A DNA stretch of 64,000 nt from Castanea sativa (Eukaryota; Streptophyta; Magnoliopsida; Fagales; Fagaceae), in NCBI RefSeq assembly GCF_040712315.1, contig NC_134020.1:52189751-52253750 (forward strand), written 5' to 3'. Under the pieces are notes generated by a model, which had not been told where the DNA came from, ran no database searches, and saw only the letters and a list, made by a program, of their open reading frames with translations. Both the position numbers and the translations under genes were made by a program. Shown here piece after piece: positions 1-12,415 of this stretch; the first letter of the stretch is position 1, and every line of letters starts with the position of its first letter.

Positions 1-1947
1 CATATGCTAGTGTGACAGCACATTTCCTATTTAATGGCTCTGTAGAAGCATTATAATGGGCACTGAATGTGGATGCTGTTTTGCTACTGCAAAGCAGGGT
101 TACTGATGCCACTGAAGTTTTCCTTTCCACACTAAGCCGGCCTGACTCATTGCTTTGCTGGCCACTCTATGCTTGATTGAAGGTTCTTGTAACAGCCATG
201 GAACAGAAATGATTTTTTCTGTTGATGTACTTGGGATAATGGTTTAGTAAGGTATTTGGTAGCTGATACATAATATTTAGACTTGATTCAACTACTTCGA
301 GATGGTTGGTGAGACCACTGCAGCTTTGGTAGATATTTTCCCTTGGTTGATGAGGCTTTTGGTATCATATTGGTTAAACCAATGTTTTCAGTTTTTCGTT
401 TTGTATTTTTGGCAAAGATTAAGGTTAGTAAGATTGGTGTGCAAGTGTGTCATAACTGGTGCGCTAGGGGATTCGAAGTTGAAATTCAAGCATGGAGAGT
501 CACAAGACAAGCAGGGGAAACTTTCTGCATCATTTTCATTTTTTTAAGGCCAATCTTGGTTTATAGCCTTCACAATGGACAATATCCTTATCTCTGTATC
601 TTAGTCGTGTAACATTAGACCCCCCAAAAAAAGGTCCACAACAGAAACGAAGGTAAAGAAACATTATTGAATCTGAATCCATCTCCTAATGTGTAGGCTA
701 TGTGCGAATATTTCACACCCAGGTAGGCTGGATATTAATATTCATTATTCTTTAAAATGAAAAGATTATGTATTTCTTTTTCAATCTGGCGATATTTTGA
801 ACACTTACGTGGCTGATTTATGTTTTAACTTTTGTTTTTGTGCTGGAGCCTAACCCTTTTAATGTGTGTTGCACTTGCATATTTATGAATTAAATAGTGA
901 ATGTAAAACAATAATGCATCCGAGTAAACAGTTAAGACGCTGGGCGTATTATTTCTCATCTCTGTCCAATTTGGAGTGCACCTTGTGGATCAACAAGTTT
1001 ATTGTACCATCGATCTTGCGGCATTGAAAACCAGCAGTCACTGGGATGACACGTGTAACGTAATTTTATACGTATATATATGGTAGCCCACTTCCTCAAG
1101 CAATGGAATAAGTAATCACACTTTAATTTCCCTCTTTCTATTTGAACTTTCAAAAAATGAAAAAAAAAAAAAACTTTGTGATAAAAAAAAAAAAAAATCT
1201 TTGATAACTGTACAGATCTTGGTTTCACTTTGCCCAAAATTGGAGCTTAACAAATCATATAAGCAAAATAAAAATGGCTCTGATGATTAGGATCTATCAA
1301 GATGTTCCCATTCATTAGGCGTATGTACGAAATTGGTTGTGCAAAAACATATTTAGTACTGTAGATTTACAATTCAGTAGAAGTCCACAGGATCTGAAAT
1401 TGATTTTCAGTTCTGAGGAGCCTGAATTCAACTCTTAATTGGTATAGACTAAAAGATGCACAGAATTCATACTCCAATCTATTAAAAGAGTTATGCGTTT
1501 ATCGTGGTTAAAAGCTTTGTGACTCAATGATATTGTCTAATTTTTCCATAGAGAGAACATGAATTCAAATCCCCCCATTCCACTACTCGTTGTAAGTAGA
1601 GGGAAAAAAGGGTCAATATAAACATTGCGAGTCAGTGACTTGCTTAAATGTTACACTGGATCTGGACCATCAGGTTTCATTGATTTTCAGACACGTAGAA
1701 CTGCTGAAAAAAATATGGGCAATATCTTCAGCAGTCTAGTGTTATGAAATTCATGAGCTGTGCACACATCATTCAATTAAAGTTTGATGTATAAAGGTCA
1801 AGTTGAACTGCATTCAATTGAGAAAAAACTCGGTTTGTCATTTTCATTCTGGCTCTCGAAGTTGTTGGTATTCATATATATACAATTTACAGAATACAAC
1901 ATTCTATTAGTTTTGTAGAAGATGATTTAAATGACATTCAGTGGAAC
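1..1947. other. gene-free stretch left of RbcX
   Basis: I see no supportable coding exon here. Short open frames are low-complexity or lack exon borders and family matches. The T-rich first 700 bases could be the 3' UTR or downstream region of a plus-strand gene to the left of the window, but nothing proves it. Two adjacent A-runs lie at about 1158-1196. Confidence 0.5.
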
Positions 1948-2007
1948 TTTTTTTTTTTTTTTTTTGAGAAAGAGTTTCAACCTATGCGTCCACTCCTGAT
2001 GATAATG
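1948..2007 (-). repeat. 3' fragment of a tRNA-derived SINE (family A)
   Basis: A T-run (poly(A) on the minus strand) is followed by a segment matching, in reverse, the 3' end of the full SINE at 7181-7346 (shared words: caacctatg.cgt and gatgataa). It lies 74-133 nt downstream of the RbcX stop codon, in the same sense as RbcX, so it probably sits in that gene's 3' UTR. Confidence 0.7.
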
Positions 2008-2080
2008 AATTAAAATATACCTAGACTAGGAATAACAGAGGGGAGAAGAAAAACTGAAGTATTTATGAACTTGAAAGTTG

Positions 2081-5000
2081 TCAGCCAATCCTCTCCGTGT
2101 TTGTGTCATCTGAGGGCCATATCACAGTCTCCATGAGACGTTCACGCATCAACTCCAAGTTTTGATCGGAAATCTCTTGATATATTTCAGCATGATTACA
2201 TTTCTACATCACAATGACAGAAAAGAAGGGGTTTCAACTTTTTGTAACTTTGTTGTAAGCAGTATGTAATTTGCAAGTTTAAGGGGAATTAAAATTGAGC
2301 AAAGGTTCAAATTCCACACCTTAACCCATTTACCATACAGGTGAAGCCGTGTTATCATCACCCTCTCAGCAAGGTCTTGCTTCTCCTGTTGTTTGGAAAA
2401 AAAAAAAAAAAGTTGCATATGATATCATACATATCTTCAATTTAGCCAAAATATGCAGCATCATTTATAGCAGCATTCAAAGTTCAAACATGAGATTTTG
2501 CACAATATATAAATAACTGAACATTCCTACTATTCACCAAGACTAAAAGACAGAAGAAACATATATCAGAAATTTTGTTATTAGACTTCATGTTGTGGAT
2601 TTCCAAGAAATGGCCTCATGATATGAAATAGTTTTAATTAGGTACAGTCAAATGGATGAATCACTTTGGCAGATCCAATATAATGCATTAAAGGCAAAAA
2701 CTACCTTTCCAAGGGAACGGATGAAACGTTTTCCATCATTAGGCTTGTTTGATGCAACAAAACTGTCCACATGAACAAAGAAGCAAGATTTAGATAAAAT
2801 AATAATTACCATAACATAGACATGTCTAAACATAGGTCTGTTCAGATATAAGTTGTGGAATCTGTGACTTGGATTCGTGTGCAATGCATTCCTTAAACTC
2901 AGAGACACACAAGGTTCTGATACTGTATTAAAGCATCAAAACCAAAAGTTTTTTTTTTTTTTTTTACGAGCAAACCAAAAGATGGAGAGGCCAACTAGTA
3001 ACATAAACACTTATCAAGCACCACAGCTAACTGATATGGAACTCTTTAACAGGTTAAATTTCAAATTGAGCCAGCTTATGCAGCCCAGAGCATTTTAATC
3101 AATCCCTGGTTAGTAAAATACAAAATCTCACAGTTGTCATTTTAATCTAATTCACAAAGAATATGGTTGGGTCCATATGGCGCTTTCAGATGATTCACTA
3201 TAACTGTCAATTCAAGTTGTTCCACAAGTATATTATAAATCAAGAAGGTGGATAATTCTCTTAAGTCTATCAGATAGAAGGCAAATCACATGTCACTGCA
3301 TTTTGTTACAGCCAAAAACAATGCATAAATAAGTTAGATAATTGTTTATAACAAGGTTGAATATCCCACTTACTCGTAAAACCACCTATATTGCGTTGGG
3401 TTCATTTCATAAAGCTGGTTAAGAACAGTCCTCACAGCCTTGTATGTGAAATAGTTGAGAATTTGCTGCAAATAGGGACATTTTGTCAGTTATATCACCA
3501 TAACAGGTTACAATTTTTATTATGAATGGAAGATATACACAAATTCACATGTTTCAATACTTAGAAGGGATTGGTTAACACTTGTATTCTTGAATGAATA
3601 TAGGGGCACATCCATATATCACATAGCTTGATTACTATATCTTTCAACAGGTTATAACAACTATCAAGACATCATGATTACTCACGCACAATGGCATTTA
3701 TTACTATATTATGCACTTCCTTAATAAGCTCATGATGTAAATTTGAAAATACATAAATAGTTTAGATTCAAATCAGAGTTCAAATGGTTTGGAGCACATA
3801 CTATTGTCTTCATATTCCATAAATGGCCATGGCCACAACCCTTACATCAAGAAAAATTATTTTAAACTAATGATTGGAAAAACTAGGGCAGAGAGTGCAA
3901 AAAGTTTTTTGAAAACACCTTGCCTGATAGGTGGTGATATGCAAATTGGCAAAGGATAACAAAAGAAAGTTTAATCTAAGAAATCAGAATCTAAGGTTAA
4001 AGGCATGAATCGTGTAGAATGTTATATCAAATAAGCAGTAGTATTTTGACATGCATGATATATTCATGCTTATTGCATCTGGATTAGTTAAACAATAGAG
4101 CAGAAGCTGCTTCTCTACCCAACAGATTAAAAAAGAGAATAAAAAAGAGAGCTTTAAAAAATAAAAAATTTGTGAACTGGAATCGTGCCTATGAACAAGT
4201 TAGCTTTGAGGTGATTACTAATTCCATGTATGAATTATGATTTGTTCACTGTTTAACTTCTGATTTAGTTAATCCAACAGCACATGCTTCATTGCAAAAC
4301 CATGACATACTTATTGTGCTCCATAGCTCAAGTTCTAACTAATGGAGCTGCCGTAAAGTTGGAACTTCCGTGACTTCTTATTAAACATGAATAACATTCT
4401 AATCATCGTTGGAAAGATTCAAACTAGAAAGTGAAGATTTCATCTTTTGGATATCTACAGGCATCATTTTATTTTAATTTTTCAATTTTTGGATGATCAA
4501 CTGGAGGCATCAATTTTTAGTGCACATATAAATGCTGTAATATTATTGATGTCTTCCCACATCAAGAGGGCTCTTCGAAACTGCCACAAGCTCTACTCTA
4601 TATACAAAGAAGGGAACAACAGAAATGACCAAAACGTAAAGCATTCTCTGAAGTTTATCAATCAAATAACCATGCGGAATAACCAAAACCTTCACAAATC
4701 TTGAAAAGTCCTCATTTGAAATACTTTTAGCATTTACCTATCCTATACTCAAACTACCTAAAAAGGGAATGCAATCCTTTACTAAAACATCTGGCCCTTC
4801 CTATACTTCTAGCATTGCCTATCCTATATTCAACCATGCATGCAAAGGGAATGCAATCCTTCCTATACTTCTGGATACCTATCCTATATTCAACCATACA
4901 TATAAAGAGAATCCAATCCTACACTGAAAAAAGATCAAGACACCAAAAACAACGAAAAAAGGGTTCATCATATCATGGAAGCAAAAGATGTATCAACTAT

Positions 5001-5413
5001 CAAACATATTAACACCCTTACACAAACTTCACAAACGTAAATGCAACATTCTAAGTTTGAGTTAATTCTCTCACCGTTTTAACATCCTCAAAAGTGTCTT
5101 CATACTGCCCACCAAGCTCGTTGACAATCACAAATCTCCGATCCTTTCTCTGCTTCCTTGAATTCCTATTAACAATACCCGAAAGTGCTTTCCTTGAGAG
5201 CCGCAAATCACGTCCGGAATCAATGAAAGAACTTCTTAACTCCACGGATCCTAGCTTCCCCAAACGCTTCCTGCTCATTGAATTCCTATGGAAAACCAAA
5301 TCTCCACCACTCTTGAGGTTCATATTGGTTGAAGGCAGTGCATCCAAACACAAACATGGACTAGTATGAGAGTCCACCACCGATGAACCCATGATAGATA
5401 AAGCTCCCACCAT
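2081..5413 (-). CDS. RBCX2: RbcX-type Rubisco assembly chaperone, chloroplast (RbcX2-like)
   Basis: Five exons, read on the minus strand: 5413-5075, 3465-3374, 2762-2705, 2385-2320, 2203-2081; all introns are GT..AG (intron 2 donor is GTAAGT). The product is 225 aa. Residues 1 to about 90 look like a plastid transit and linker region (Ser/Arg-rich). The RbcX helical domain starts at about 114 with QILNYFTYKAVRTVLNQLYE; Tyr118, Tyr121 and Gln130 match the spacing of the groove residues that bind the RbcL C-terminal peptide in cyanobacterial RbcX. Later signatures are MITRLHLYGKW (173-183) and METVIWPSDDT (209-219). The start is supported by an in-frame TAG upstream. RbcX dimers stabilise folded Rubisco large subunits during assembly in the stroma. 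The long extension and wording of the core fit plant type II (RbcX2) better than RbcX1; that subtype call is from memory. A G-box lies about 435 bp upstream. Confidence 0.93.
4737..4925. repeat. three-copy minisatellite in RbcX intron 1
   Basis: The word cctatcctata starts at 4737, 4818 and 4878, each time followed by a related block with ..agggaatgcaatcct or agagaatccaatcct. Units are 81 and about 60 bp, with the middle unit carrying an extra segment. Confidence 0.8.
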
Positions 5414-5847
5414 CCTTTCTCTCTTAATTAAACACTCAATCTAAGCTTAAAATGAGAATTCCCAGATCAAAAAATTATGTCTTGCAAGGTGTAATTCAAG
5501 AAAATAAGAGGTACCCACTAGAGAATACCAAGAAAGAGCTAGTGGGTATCCAACAGATTCGGAGATCAGCAATTGTAGTCAAAGATTCATAAACTGAAAG
5601 GTCAGGAAGTTATAGGAGAAAGAAAGAATGTGTGCAGGGAAAAAAGTGTGGGGAAATGGTAGATTTTTCAAGTTGTGTGTAAGCAAAGTGTGAACAACCT
5701 TAACCAGACAAAATTTTGAGGTCCTAAATACTCCACCCAAAAGGCTTAGGACTCAAATCGAACTTTAACTCCTTAGTAATTTTTTTGTGAAAAATTTTGA
5801 TTTCTCTAAGAATCTGGACGGTTTCTATAATTTGGTGTGCGTCTTGC

Positions 5848-5853
5848 CACGTG
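5848..5853. promoter_or_regulatory. G-box (CACGTG) upstream of RbcX
   Basis: The palindrome CACGTG in the context GCCACGTGGGG lies about 435 bp upstream of the RbcX start codon. Such G-boxes bind bZIP/bHLH factors and are common in light-regulated photosynthesis promoters. Its function here is inferred. Confidence 0.45.
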
Positions 5854-6152
5854 GGGAGAATCAGCTTGTCGGGGTTATAGGAACGTGTTAAATTAGTTCA
5901 ATAGTTCTAACAACGTCTTTGAACGGTTTTACCTGTCAGTGCCCACTCGCAATGTTGTCGCCTGGAACACACTTCCTACTTTGCTGGAGCAAACGTAGAG
6001 TTTAGCTAGTGCTAGAAGTTTAGGTTCGGAGGAAATCATGAATGTCCACGCCTCCACGGTACGTTTATTTGGACATTCCTTGTGCCTCTTATAGTAACGA
6101 AGTTTCACCGCGCACTTTTGGTGTGATGGTTATTCTACAAATATAAATATTT

Positions 6153-6336
6153 GTGAAGTGTGGGGACAAGGACTAGGGTTCAAGTTTCCAAGGAGAAATT
6201 TCACACATACATATATTTAGATTAAATTAGAGTAGAAATTTTATGTGAAGTGTGAGGACAAGGACTGTGGTTCAAGTTTCCAAGAAAAAATTTCACGCAT
6301 ACATATACTTAGATTAAATTAGAGTAGAAATTTTAT
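6153..6336 (+). repeat. 92-bp tandem duplication in a tRNA-like repeat
   Basis: Two adjacent copies (6153-6244 and 6245-6336) share gtgaagtgtg.ggacaaggact and a long A/T-rich tail. Each carries a box-B-like ggttcaagtttcc, and a box-A-like gtgtgatggtta lies just before copy 1, so this may be a rearranged SINE. Confidence 0.75.
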
Positions 6337-7180
6337 GCTGTATATATAAAAAAAAAGTAATGCAGTGAATACGTTAAGATTTGAATGTGTTCAAAACTTG
6401 ACACATTTTCAAAACACATACACCAGACACAAGCTTAATCTTATTTATGATATATTTAATTGTCACGTAATAAATGAGACAAGATAATTCTAAAAAATCA
6501 AACCTATTCTATTTATAATTCATCCAAAAAAGAATTAAAAAAAATATTTTGGGCATAAAAGTTCATGGATGCATGTATTTTATATTTTATTTTATTTCAT
6601 TATTTATTTATTTAAGTCGGGACTTCTTTTTTTTTTATTGAGTAAATATTTAAGTAGGGACTCGATTGACTTGTAAGTTGCAAACTCTAGGATTTGATGA
6701 CACGCTCCATAAAATTGCGTGAGAATATGTTTCTAAATTGGTGTAGATCATTGCGGGTATGACTTTTACTTGCTTGCAAGGAATGAATAGAATAGTAGCC
6801 AATTTCAGCTAATAAAGGCATGAAGTCCGCCTTTATTTGCACGCTGCAGTTTTGAACTGTGACTTGAACAGCCACAGTCTACCAAACGTCACCGACCCCT
6901 CTTCTCTTTTTTGGCAGAATATGAACTTTGGAGTGAACCAATTGAATTGAATTGAATTATAAGGCTTCACACCACCTCCCTTTTGGGCTATCATGACACA
7001 TGAACTAAATTATCATACAACACACGTGTAGTGAGTTTCAATTAGCTCAATTAATAAAAAATTTTATTGTTAAAAAATCTAAGGTTCAACTTGTTTGGCT
7101 CAAGGCCATTCTTTAGGCTTAAGGCTTGCAATAATATAGTTTGGGATAAAATCCTAAAAGAGATCATTTTAATTCTAAAC

Positions 7181-7346
7181 GTGGGTTCCAGCTAGCTCAA
7201 TTAGTAAAGTCTCTAATGGTTGTATAAGAGATCTGGAGTTCAATCCCTGCCTACACCAAAAACTGATTGGTGTTTTGGTCTGATGATAAAGAGCTATTAT
7301 CAAGAGCGGACGTTATAGGTTGAAACTCTCTAAAAAAAAAAAAAAA
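7181..7346 (+). mobile_element. full-length tRNA-derived SINE (family A) with target duplication
   Basis: It begins gtgggttcca and has a box-A-like tagctcaattagtaaag, a box-B-like gagttcaatccc, a tRNA-unrelated body with ggtctgatgataaagagc, and ends in an A-run. The 10-bp direct repeat aattctaaac flanks it (7171-7180 and 7347-7356), which is the target-site duplication of LINE-mediated insertion. Other copies are at 33877-34037 (complete), 1948-2007, 22042-22128 and 34115-34180 (fragments). A degenerate related head may lie at 7031-7105. Confidence 0.88.
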
Positions 7347-7440
7347 AATTCTAAACTTTATAGTCATGACTCATTCCAATCTAATTCCTTCGTCTATATA
7401 TATTGAAAAAACCACTAATGAAATAACCTATATAGCGAGA

Positions 7441-7735
7441 TGAAAATTCTCGTCGACGTCGATTACATCCAAACAACACTATTTTGTTGTTTCTATGAAA
7501 ATCAAGCATTGCTTTTATGAAACAAATAAATGTGCTAATGCCTTGGCAAGAAGGGGTTTAGATTCAAGCCAAGATTTTTATGCTTTTTGATAGTTTGCAT
7601 ATAGACTTACATATGTTGCTATTTTATGATAACTCTGGACTGTATTATAAGAGGTTGCAGCCTCTCTTCTTAGTTTTTGTTAATGCTATTCTATTTTTAC
7701 CAACAACAAAAAACACCATTTTTTTGTTGATAGTT
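7441..7735 (+). pseudogene. L1-type LINE relic, end of RNase H domain
   Basis: In the frame starting at 7501 the sequence reads IKHCFYETNKCANALARRGL, which matches the C-terminal end of the RNase H domain of plant L1 LINEs (usual form HC.REANKCADALAR.G). A one-base frame change near 7575 then continues into FDSLHIDLHMLLFYDNSG, matching the typical tail. No reverse transcriptase or upstream part is present, so it is a 5'-truncated, decayed copy. Confidence 0.72.
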
Positions 7736-7815
7736 TGTTATTTTCTTCACATTAAAAACATAATTAATGGAACTTTGAGAGTGGGTAAAACGTAGTATAT
7801 AGATAGGACTATATG

Positions 7816-7818
<3 letters not shown>

Positions 7819-7857
<39 letters not shown>
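7819..7857. repeat. (GA)n microsatellite
   Basis: About 19 uninterrupted GA units. Confidence 0.97.
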
Positions 7858-7859
<2 letters not shown>

Positions 7860-8274
7860 AAACAATGCTATTTTGCATGTAATGAGTGCTAATGAAAATT
7901 TTCCTCCCGTTGTAATAGTTATTGCGTTAGTGATTTTTAATAGATATGGATGAAATAATTACATTGTCAAGACTTAAAAGTTTAGGGCTTAAACATACTT
8001 TTAAAAAGTCAAGATCTAATTTATCATAAATGATTAATTATGCCTTATTTATTTATTTTTAAATTCACTCTCCCTATTTGTTTCAAGTAATTAATTAGGG
8101 GGAAAAAAACTAGACAAGGAGTGGAGCTAAGTGCACCTTTTTCCTAATCATTCATATAGGAAAAGGTATTTCTATGTGAAAAATAGGGAGAGTGAAAAAT
8201 TTAGACTTATTTGAGTAACAAAGGTTATTTGCCAAGTGAACAATATCATAGATAAAGAGGGACTTTGAAATAAC

Positions 8275-8277
<3 letters not shown>

Positions 8278-8323
<46 letters not shown>
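8278..8323. repeat. (TA)n microsatellite
   Basis: About 23 uninterrupted TA units. Confidence 0.97.
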
Positions 8324-8326
<3 letters not shown>

Positions 8327-8682
8327 ACAACGATAGTTGGGGGATGAGAGGGCACTTAAACTCTAGATTTATTAGAAAGATCAAGAGATGTCAACTAGTT
8401 GAGTTACAAGACTCTTGACAAAATAACTGCATAGTTAAAGATTAAAAAAAAATGCTATTAATCCTATGAAAATTACTTAATGTACTATAGTTTTTGTTAC
8501 AAAAGAATTATAATTATAAATTAATATAGTTGCTAAGATGTCATGTCACATCAGAAATACACAAATAAGTCTTAACATCACTATAAAAACCACTTCAGCA
8601 AGTTGAATGATAGTAAAATATGTACTAAAAAAAAGATGGAAAAATATGTACAAAACCTTGCATCACCCTTTTAAATTTAATA

Positions 8683-8830
8683 GGTAAAATACAGTTAACA
8701 CCTTAAGGTTTGGGTTAAGGCCAAATTGATTCATGATTTTTCAAAATTGACCAACTTGATTCCTAAACTCAATTTGGATCCTAAATCGTTAATCAAAGTT
8801 TTCCACTTTCTTATGGTGATTAGAGATCAA
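8683..8830. repeat. possible MITE fragment
   Basis: The text taaaatacagttaacacc, then aaggtttgggttaaggccaa and ccaacttgattcctaaactc has the style of the 'cacccctaaagtttgg' MITE family seen in full at 57112-57505. Only one side is recognisable. Confidence 0.35.
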
Positions 8831-9039
8831 GTTGATCAGATTTGAACCTAGTTGGGATTACCATAAACCCTACCTGTTAAGTGTATTGTACGCAATTTAA
8901 CTTTCTGTCTTAAAATAAAAAGAGCCTGTGTGTGAATGTGTGTGTTTGGGCTCTTTTGAGGCCTGTTGCTTGAGCATTTCTTTGGGCCACATATAAAACC
9001 AAACCCAAATCCAACCCCCCATCCCCCAAAAAGAAAAAT

Positions 9040-9256
9040 GAACAAGCCATCAATGAAAAACGACATCGTTTACCTTGTCCGAAAGCCTCCCTGTACATGT
9101 CGAAGAAAATCTCCATCTATAACTGCAAGCATCCCCTATTTTCTTCATTCATCCGCTAAACACACAAAGTTCCAAACTTTCAAAGTGCCAATAAGGAAAA
9201 TAAGATCCAAGTGGGTCACTGAGCTCAACATATATCACAAACATGTTCTACAGAGG
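9040..9256 (+). other. possible non-coding 5' exon of the hnRNP F/H-like gene
   Basis: A moderately GC-richer stretch ends at a good donor (ACAGAGG|GTAAGA, intron would start at 9257). The coding exon at 13550 has no clear promoter directly ahead of it, so a 5' UTR exon joined across a ~4.2-kb intron is plausible. No transcript evidence is available; the upstream limit is arbitrary. Confidence 0.3.
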
Positions 9257-9858
9257 GTAAGAAAGACCTTCACTTTAGCTTTTTTCTTCAAAGTTCTTGT
9301 CTTTTTACATATACCCTTGTACTTTTCTTTGATTTAGATTTGTCAAGTTCATATTTTGACAACTGGGTTTGTTAATTAACATCCTTAATCAATGTTTTTT
9401 TGCTTCTATTTATGTTATCAGTTCTGATTTTATGTGTATCTGAAATTATATGTTTGTTTTTCTCAACTGGGTATCTGTTTGGTGCTGACAATTTTGTAAA
9501 AGGAACAACTGGGGTATTAAGTTTTTAACTGCTGCGATATACCCAGAGAGAAATTCTCTATTTTGGGTTCTGGGGTTGCTTTGTTTGGGTTTTGAGGAAG
9601 GTTAATTAGAAAGAAATAAACCATTTAGGGACAAAGATTGGTTTTGTGTCCTCAAACAATGTCTATTTGTTTATTTTACTTTTGTTTTATTTGGGTTATT
9701 GGATTGTGGGGGTGGAGAGTAGGCTGTAAAACAATTCAAACTGTTCCAAACAGCAACTATTCAAGCACCTTCATAAGCTCTTGTGTGAAGGTGAACATGC
9801 TAAGCTTAGCACATATATTTGAGCTCAATGGTAAGCTTGAGTTTTGCTTGAACGTAAT

Positions 9859-9985
9859 TTTTTTTTGATAAGTGATTTTTAGCGCCAAGGAGAGGGGGGA
9901 AAGGGAGATTCAAACTGGTGGCCTCCGCTTTATGAGGCGTGGTGCCACCGATTGTGTTCCCCCTTGAGGTTAGAGTTTTGCTCGA
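9859..9985 (-). mobile_element. tRNA-derived SINE (family C)
   Basis: Read on the minus strand it has a tRNA-like head (caatcggtggcaccacgcct, then cataaagcgg), a box-B-like cagtttgaatctccc and a terminal A-run (plus-strand T-run near 9859). No target duplication was confirmed. Confidence 0.65.
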
Positions 9986-10411
9986 ATTCAATTCTAGACG
10001 TGAATGAGAACCTGAGGCATAATTCAACTTGACTTGTTTAGAGCATGGGAAAAAATGCTTAAATTCGTAACAATGAAAATGGACTGTGTAAAATGTTATA
10101 ATTAACCAGATAAATACCAAGAATTTTTTTTGGGTGAGGCGATAGATTCAGATGAAAACAGGTATGTCTAGCAGAATTGATAACTAGTTTTTTCTTCTTA
10201 GGATGGGAATTAAAACAATGCAAAGGTACTTTAATAAAATTTCTTTCAAAAGGGCTGCTTTAGTGTCAAAGTCTTGTTTGTTTTTGTTTTGCTTTCTTGT
10301 ATTCAAGATTAAAAAAAAAAAAAAAAAGGTTTAATTGATAAAATTATACTGAAGGTGACGTGTTCTGATTGTTAAAAATGTTAGTTCTTTTATTTTATTT
10401 TATGGATAATT

Positions 10412-10505
10412 CAATAGTTATAACAATGAGGGAGGGGGATTTGAAACCTAGACCTCTACATTGGAAACACCATGAACTGCCAGTTGAGCTAAAAGGGCTC
10501 TTGGC
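10412..10505 (-). mobile_element. tRNA-derived SINE fragment (family B)
   Basis: On the minus strand it reads tgccaagagccc, box-A-like tagctcaactggcag, then ttcatggtgtttcc and box-B-like ggtttcaaatccccc. It matches the copies at 12305-12415 and 49958-50057. Confidence 0.7.
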
Positions 10506-11685
10506 ATAATAACTATTTTATGTTTCTATGAAGTAATTTCAGTTTGATTTACGTTAGGATAGTGCGGAATTATGTTGTTGAAACGTACGCGTACTTATTA
10601 TGTTTGTGATTATTGTGGTTCTTATGCATGCCACAAAGTGTAGATGAATTCATATTTGTTAAGTAGTTTAAGTTCATTAAGATATTGCAGAGTCATTCTT
10701 CATGTCTAGATTTTTGGAAATTACTGTTTTTGACACCATGTATGTGTCAAAAGCTGAAAATCATGTTCATCTCTGCTTATCATAGGATTAAAAAATTCAG
10801 TTATATTTGGAGGAAGCCAATGGTTTACAAACCAAAATGGCATCTTCCCCCAACAAATGTGGAAGGTGAGGTCATGGGTTCTATATCTATACCATGTAGG
10901 TTTGTGGGTTTCGTTTGCCCCAAAAAAGTTAATTTTGGGGGAAAGCAATGCTTACACACCTCTTCAATTTTCTTTGGTGATAGGTTGGCATACGTTGGAT
11001 TGCTGCTATTTGTACAATAGCTCTTTTCTTGAAGTCTTTCATAATATGGAAAAAAGACTAGGAATCTACTGAAGGATAGGTTTTGGTACTCAAAAAATGA
11101 TATGCTTTTATGTAACTTTGACAGATGAATCTAAATAGATATTAATTGACATGATTATATTAGTATTAGATACTAGTACTAATACCCCCAAAGAGCCTGC
11201 TAGATATTAAACCCTTTTAGCCTGTGCAACCCAAATAACCAAATCTTCAATAAGTAAATTTTTTTACCTTCTATGACAAGATGTGAGGACATATTTTACA
11301 ATTGACTTCAGTGCTCTATATGGCTAGTCTTTAGGTAGTAATCCTATATTGCAAATATGAAATTAGATCTGTTATAAATGGCCTATTTTTGGGGAAGGGA
11401 GGGCGGCGGTGATAAGAATGCACAATGACCCAGATGTAAGTGAGTAGGGAGCACAATATTTTGTGGGAGTATTAAACTGTTTTTGTGGCATGCCAGAAAA
11501 AAAGCTAAAATTGGAAATATGATTTGGAGGAGTGCAATATGGTGTATTGTGATAGATCCTTCCATATGAGTATTTATGAAGATTGGGATTGAATCAGATT
11601 TGATTTAGCTTATGTTTTCAAATATATCCATGATATTCAGCTGTTTCATCCTGTAAACTGTGATTTTTAGGTAGGTTTTGAAAAT

Positions 11686-11960
11686 GGACAAAATGCGAAA
11701 ACACCCCCTAGGGTTTCAATTCTTCTTTAACTCCCTGAGGTTTCCATTCTGCCAAATTGACCCCTGTTAGTTCTTTCATATGGTCACATTAAGAAGATTC
11801 ACCAACTGATTTACGTCATTGATCAAGGAATGGTCATGTGATTTTTTCGTCCATAAGAGCTAACAAAAGTCAGTCGCAAGGGTCAATTTGGCTGACATGG
11901 AAACCTTAGGGAGTCATAAGGAAAAAATGAAACCCTAGGGGGTGTTTTTGCATATAGGCC
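11686..11960. mobile_element. 275-bp MITE, Mutator-like, with 9-bp target duplication
   Basis: Long terminal inverted repeats of about 80 bp: the left end has aacaccccctagggtttca and the right end, reversed, has the same word. The direct repeat tttgaaaat flanks the element exactly (11677-11685 and 11961-11969). A 9-bp duplication and long inverted repeats are typical of Mutator-like elements. No coding capacity. Confidence 0.88.
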
Positions 11961-12304
11961 TTTGAAAATTCAAGTCTCAATTTTTCTTAATTTATGAGAA
12001 TGCTGTGGTTGGTTAACCCTGAGAAGTACTCCATCTTGGTCATGTTTTTCATCTTTTCTTTTCTCCTAGCTGTTGTCTAATAACATATTAATTACAGACC
12101 TAACTTCACATTCATCTATTCTATCCTTACTGAAGAGTTACTATAACTTATTTTTCTGGTGCACTAATCATAGATAATAAACAGTTGTATTAAACAAGAA
12201 AGAATTATGCTTAGGGAACCAATCTAGTTTACTGCATACTGGATGTATAACCAAATGTTCCTTAAAACAAATTACAAATATAATGAGACAATAAAATCAT
12301 AAAT

Positions 12305-12415
12305 CAGCCAGGAGCCTTGTAGCTCAACTAACACTTCTTGGTGTTCCCAACCAAGATGAATAGAGTTCAAATTCCCCCACCCCAAATTATCAAATTATCC
12401 AAACAAATTTAAAAA
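12305..12415 (+). mobile_element. tRNA-derived SINE (family B) with target duplication
   Basis: It carries box-A-like tagctcaactaac, ttcttggtgttccc and box-B-like gagttcaaattcccc and ends A-rich. The direct repeat aaaatcataaat (12293-12304 and 12416-12427) is a target-site duplication. Confidence 0.82.

Noticed and set aside
8966..9337. 123-codon open frame on the plus strand
   Set aside because: No family resemblance; it overlaps the probable non-coding exon and runs through the donor at 9257.
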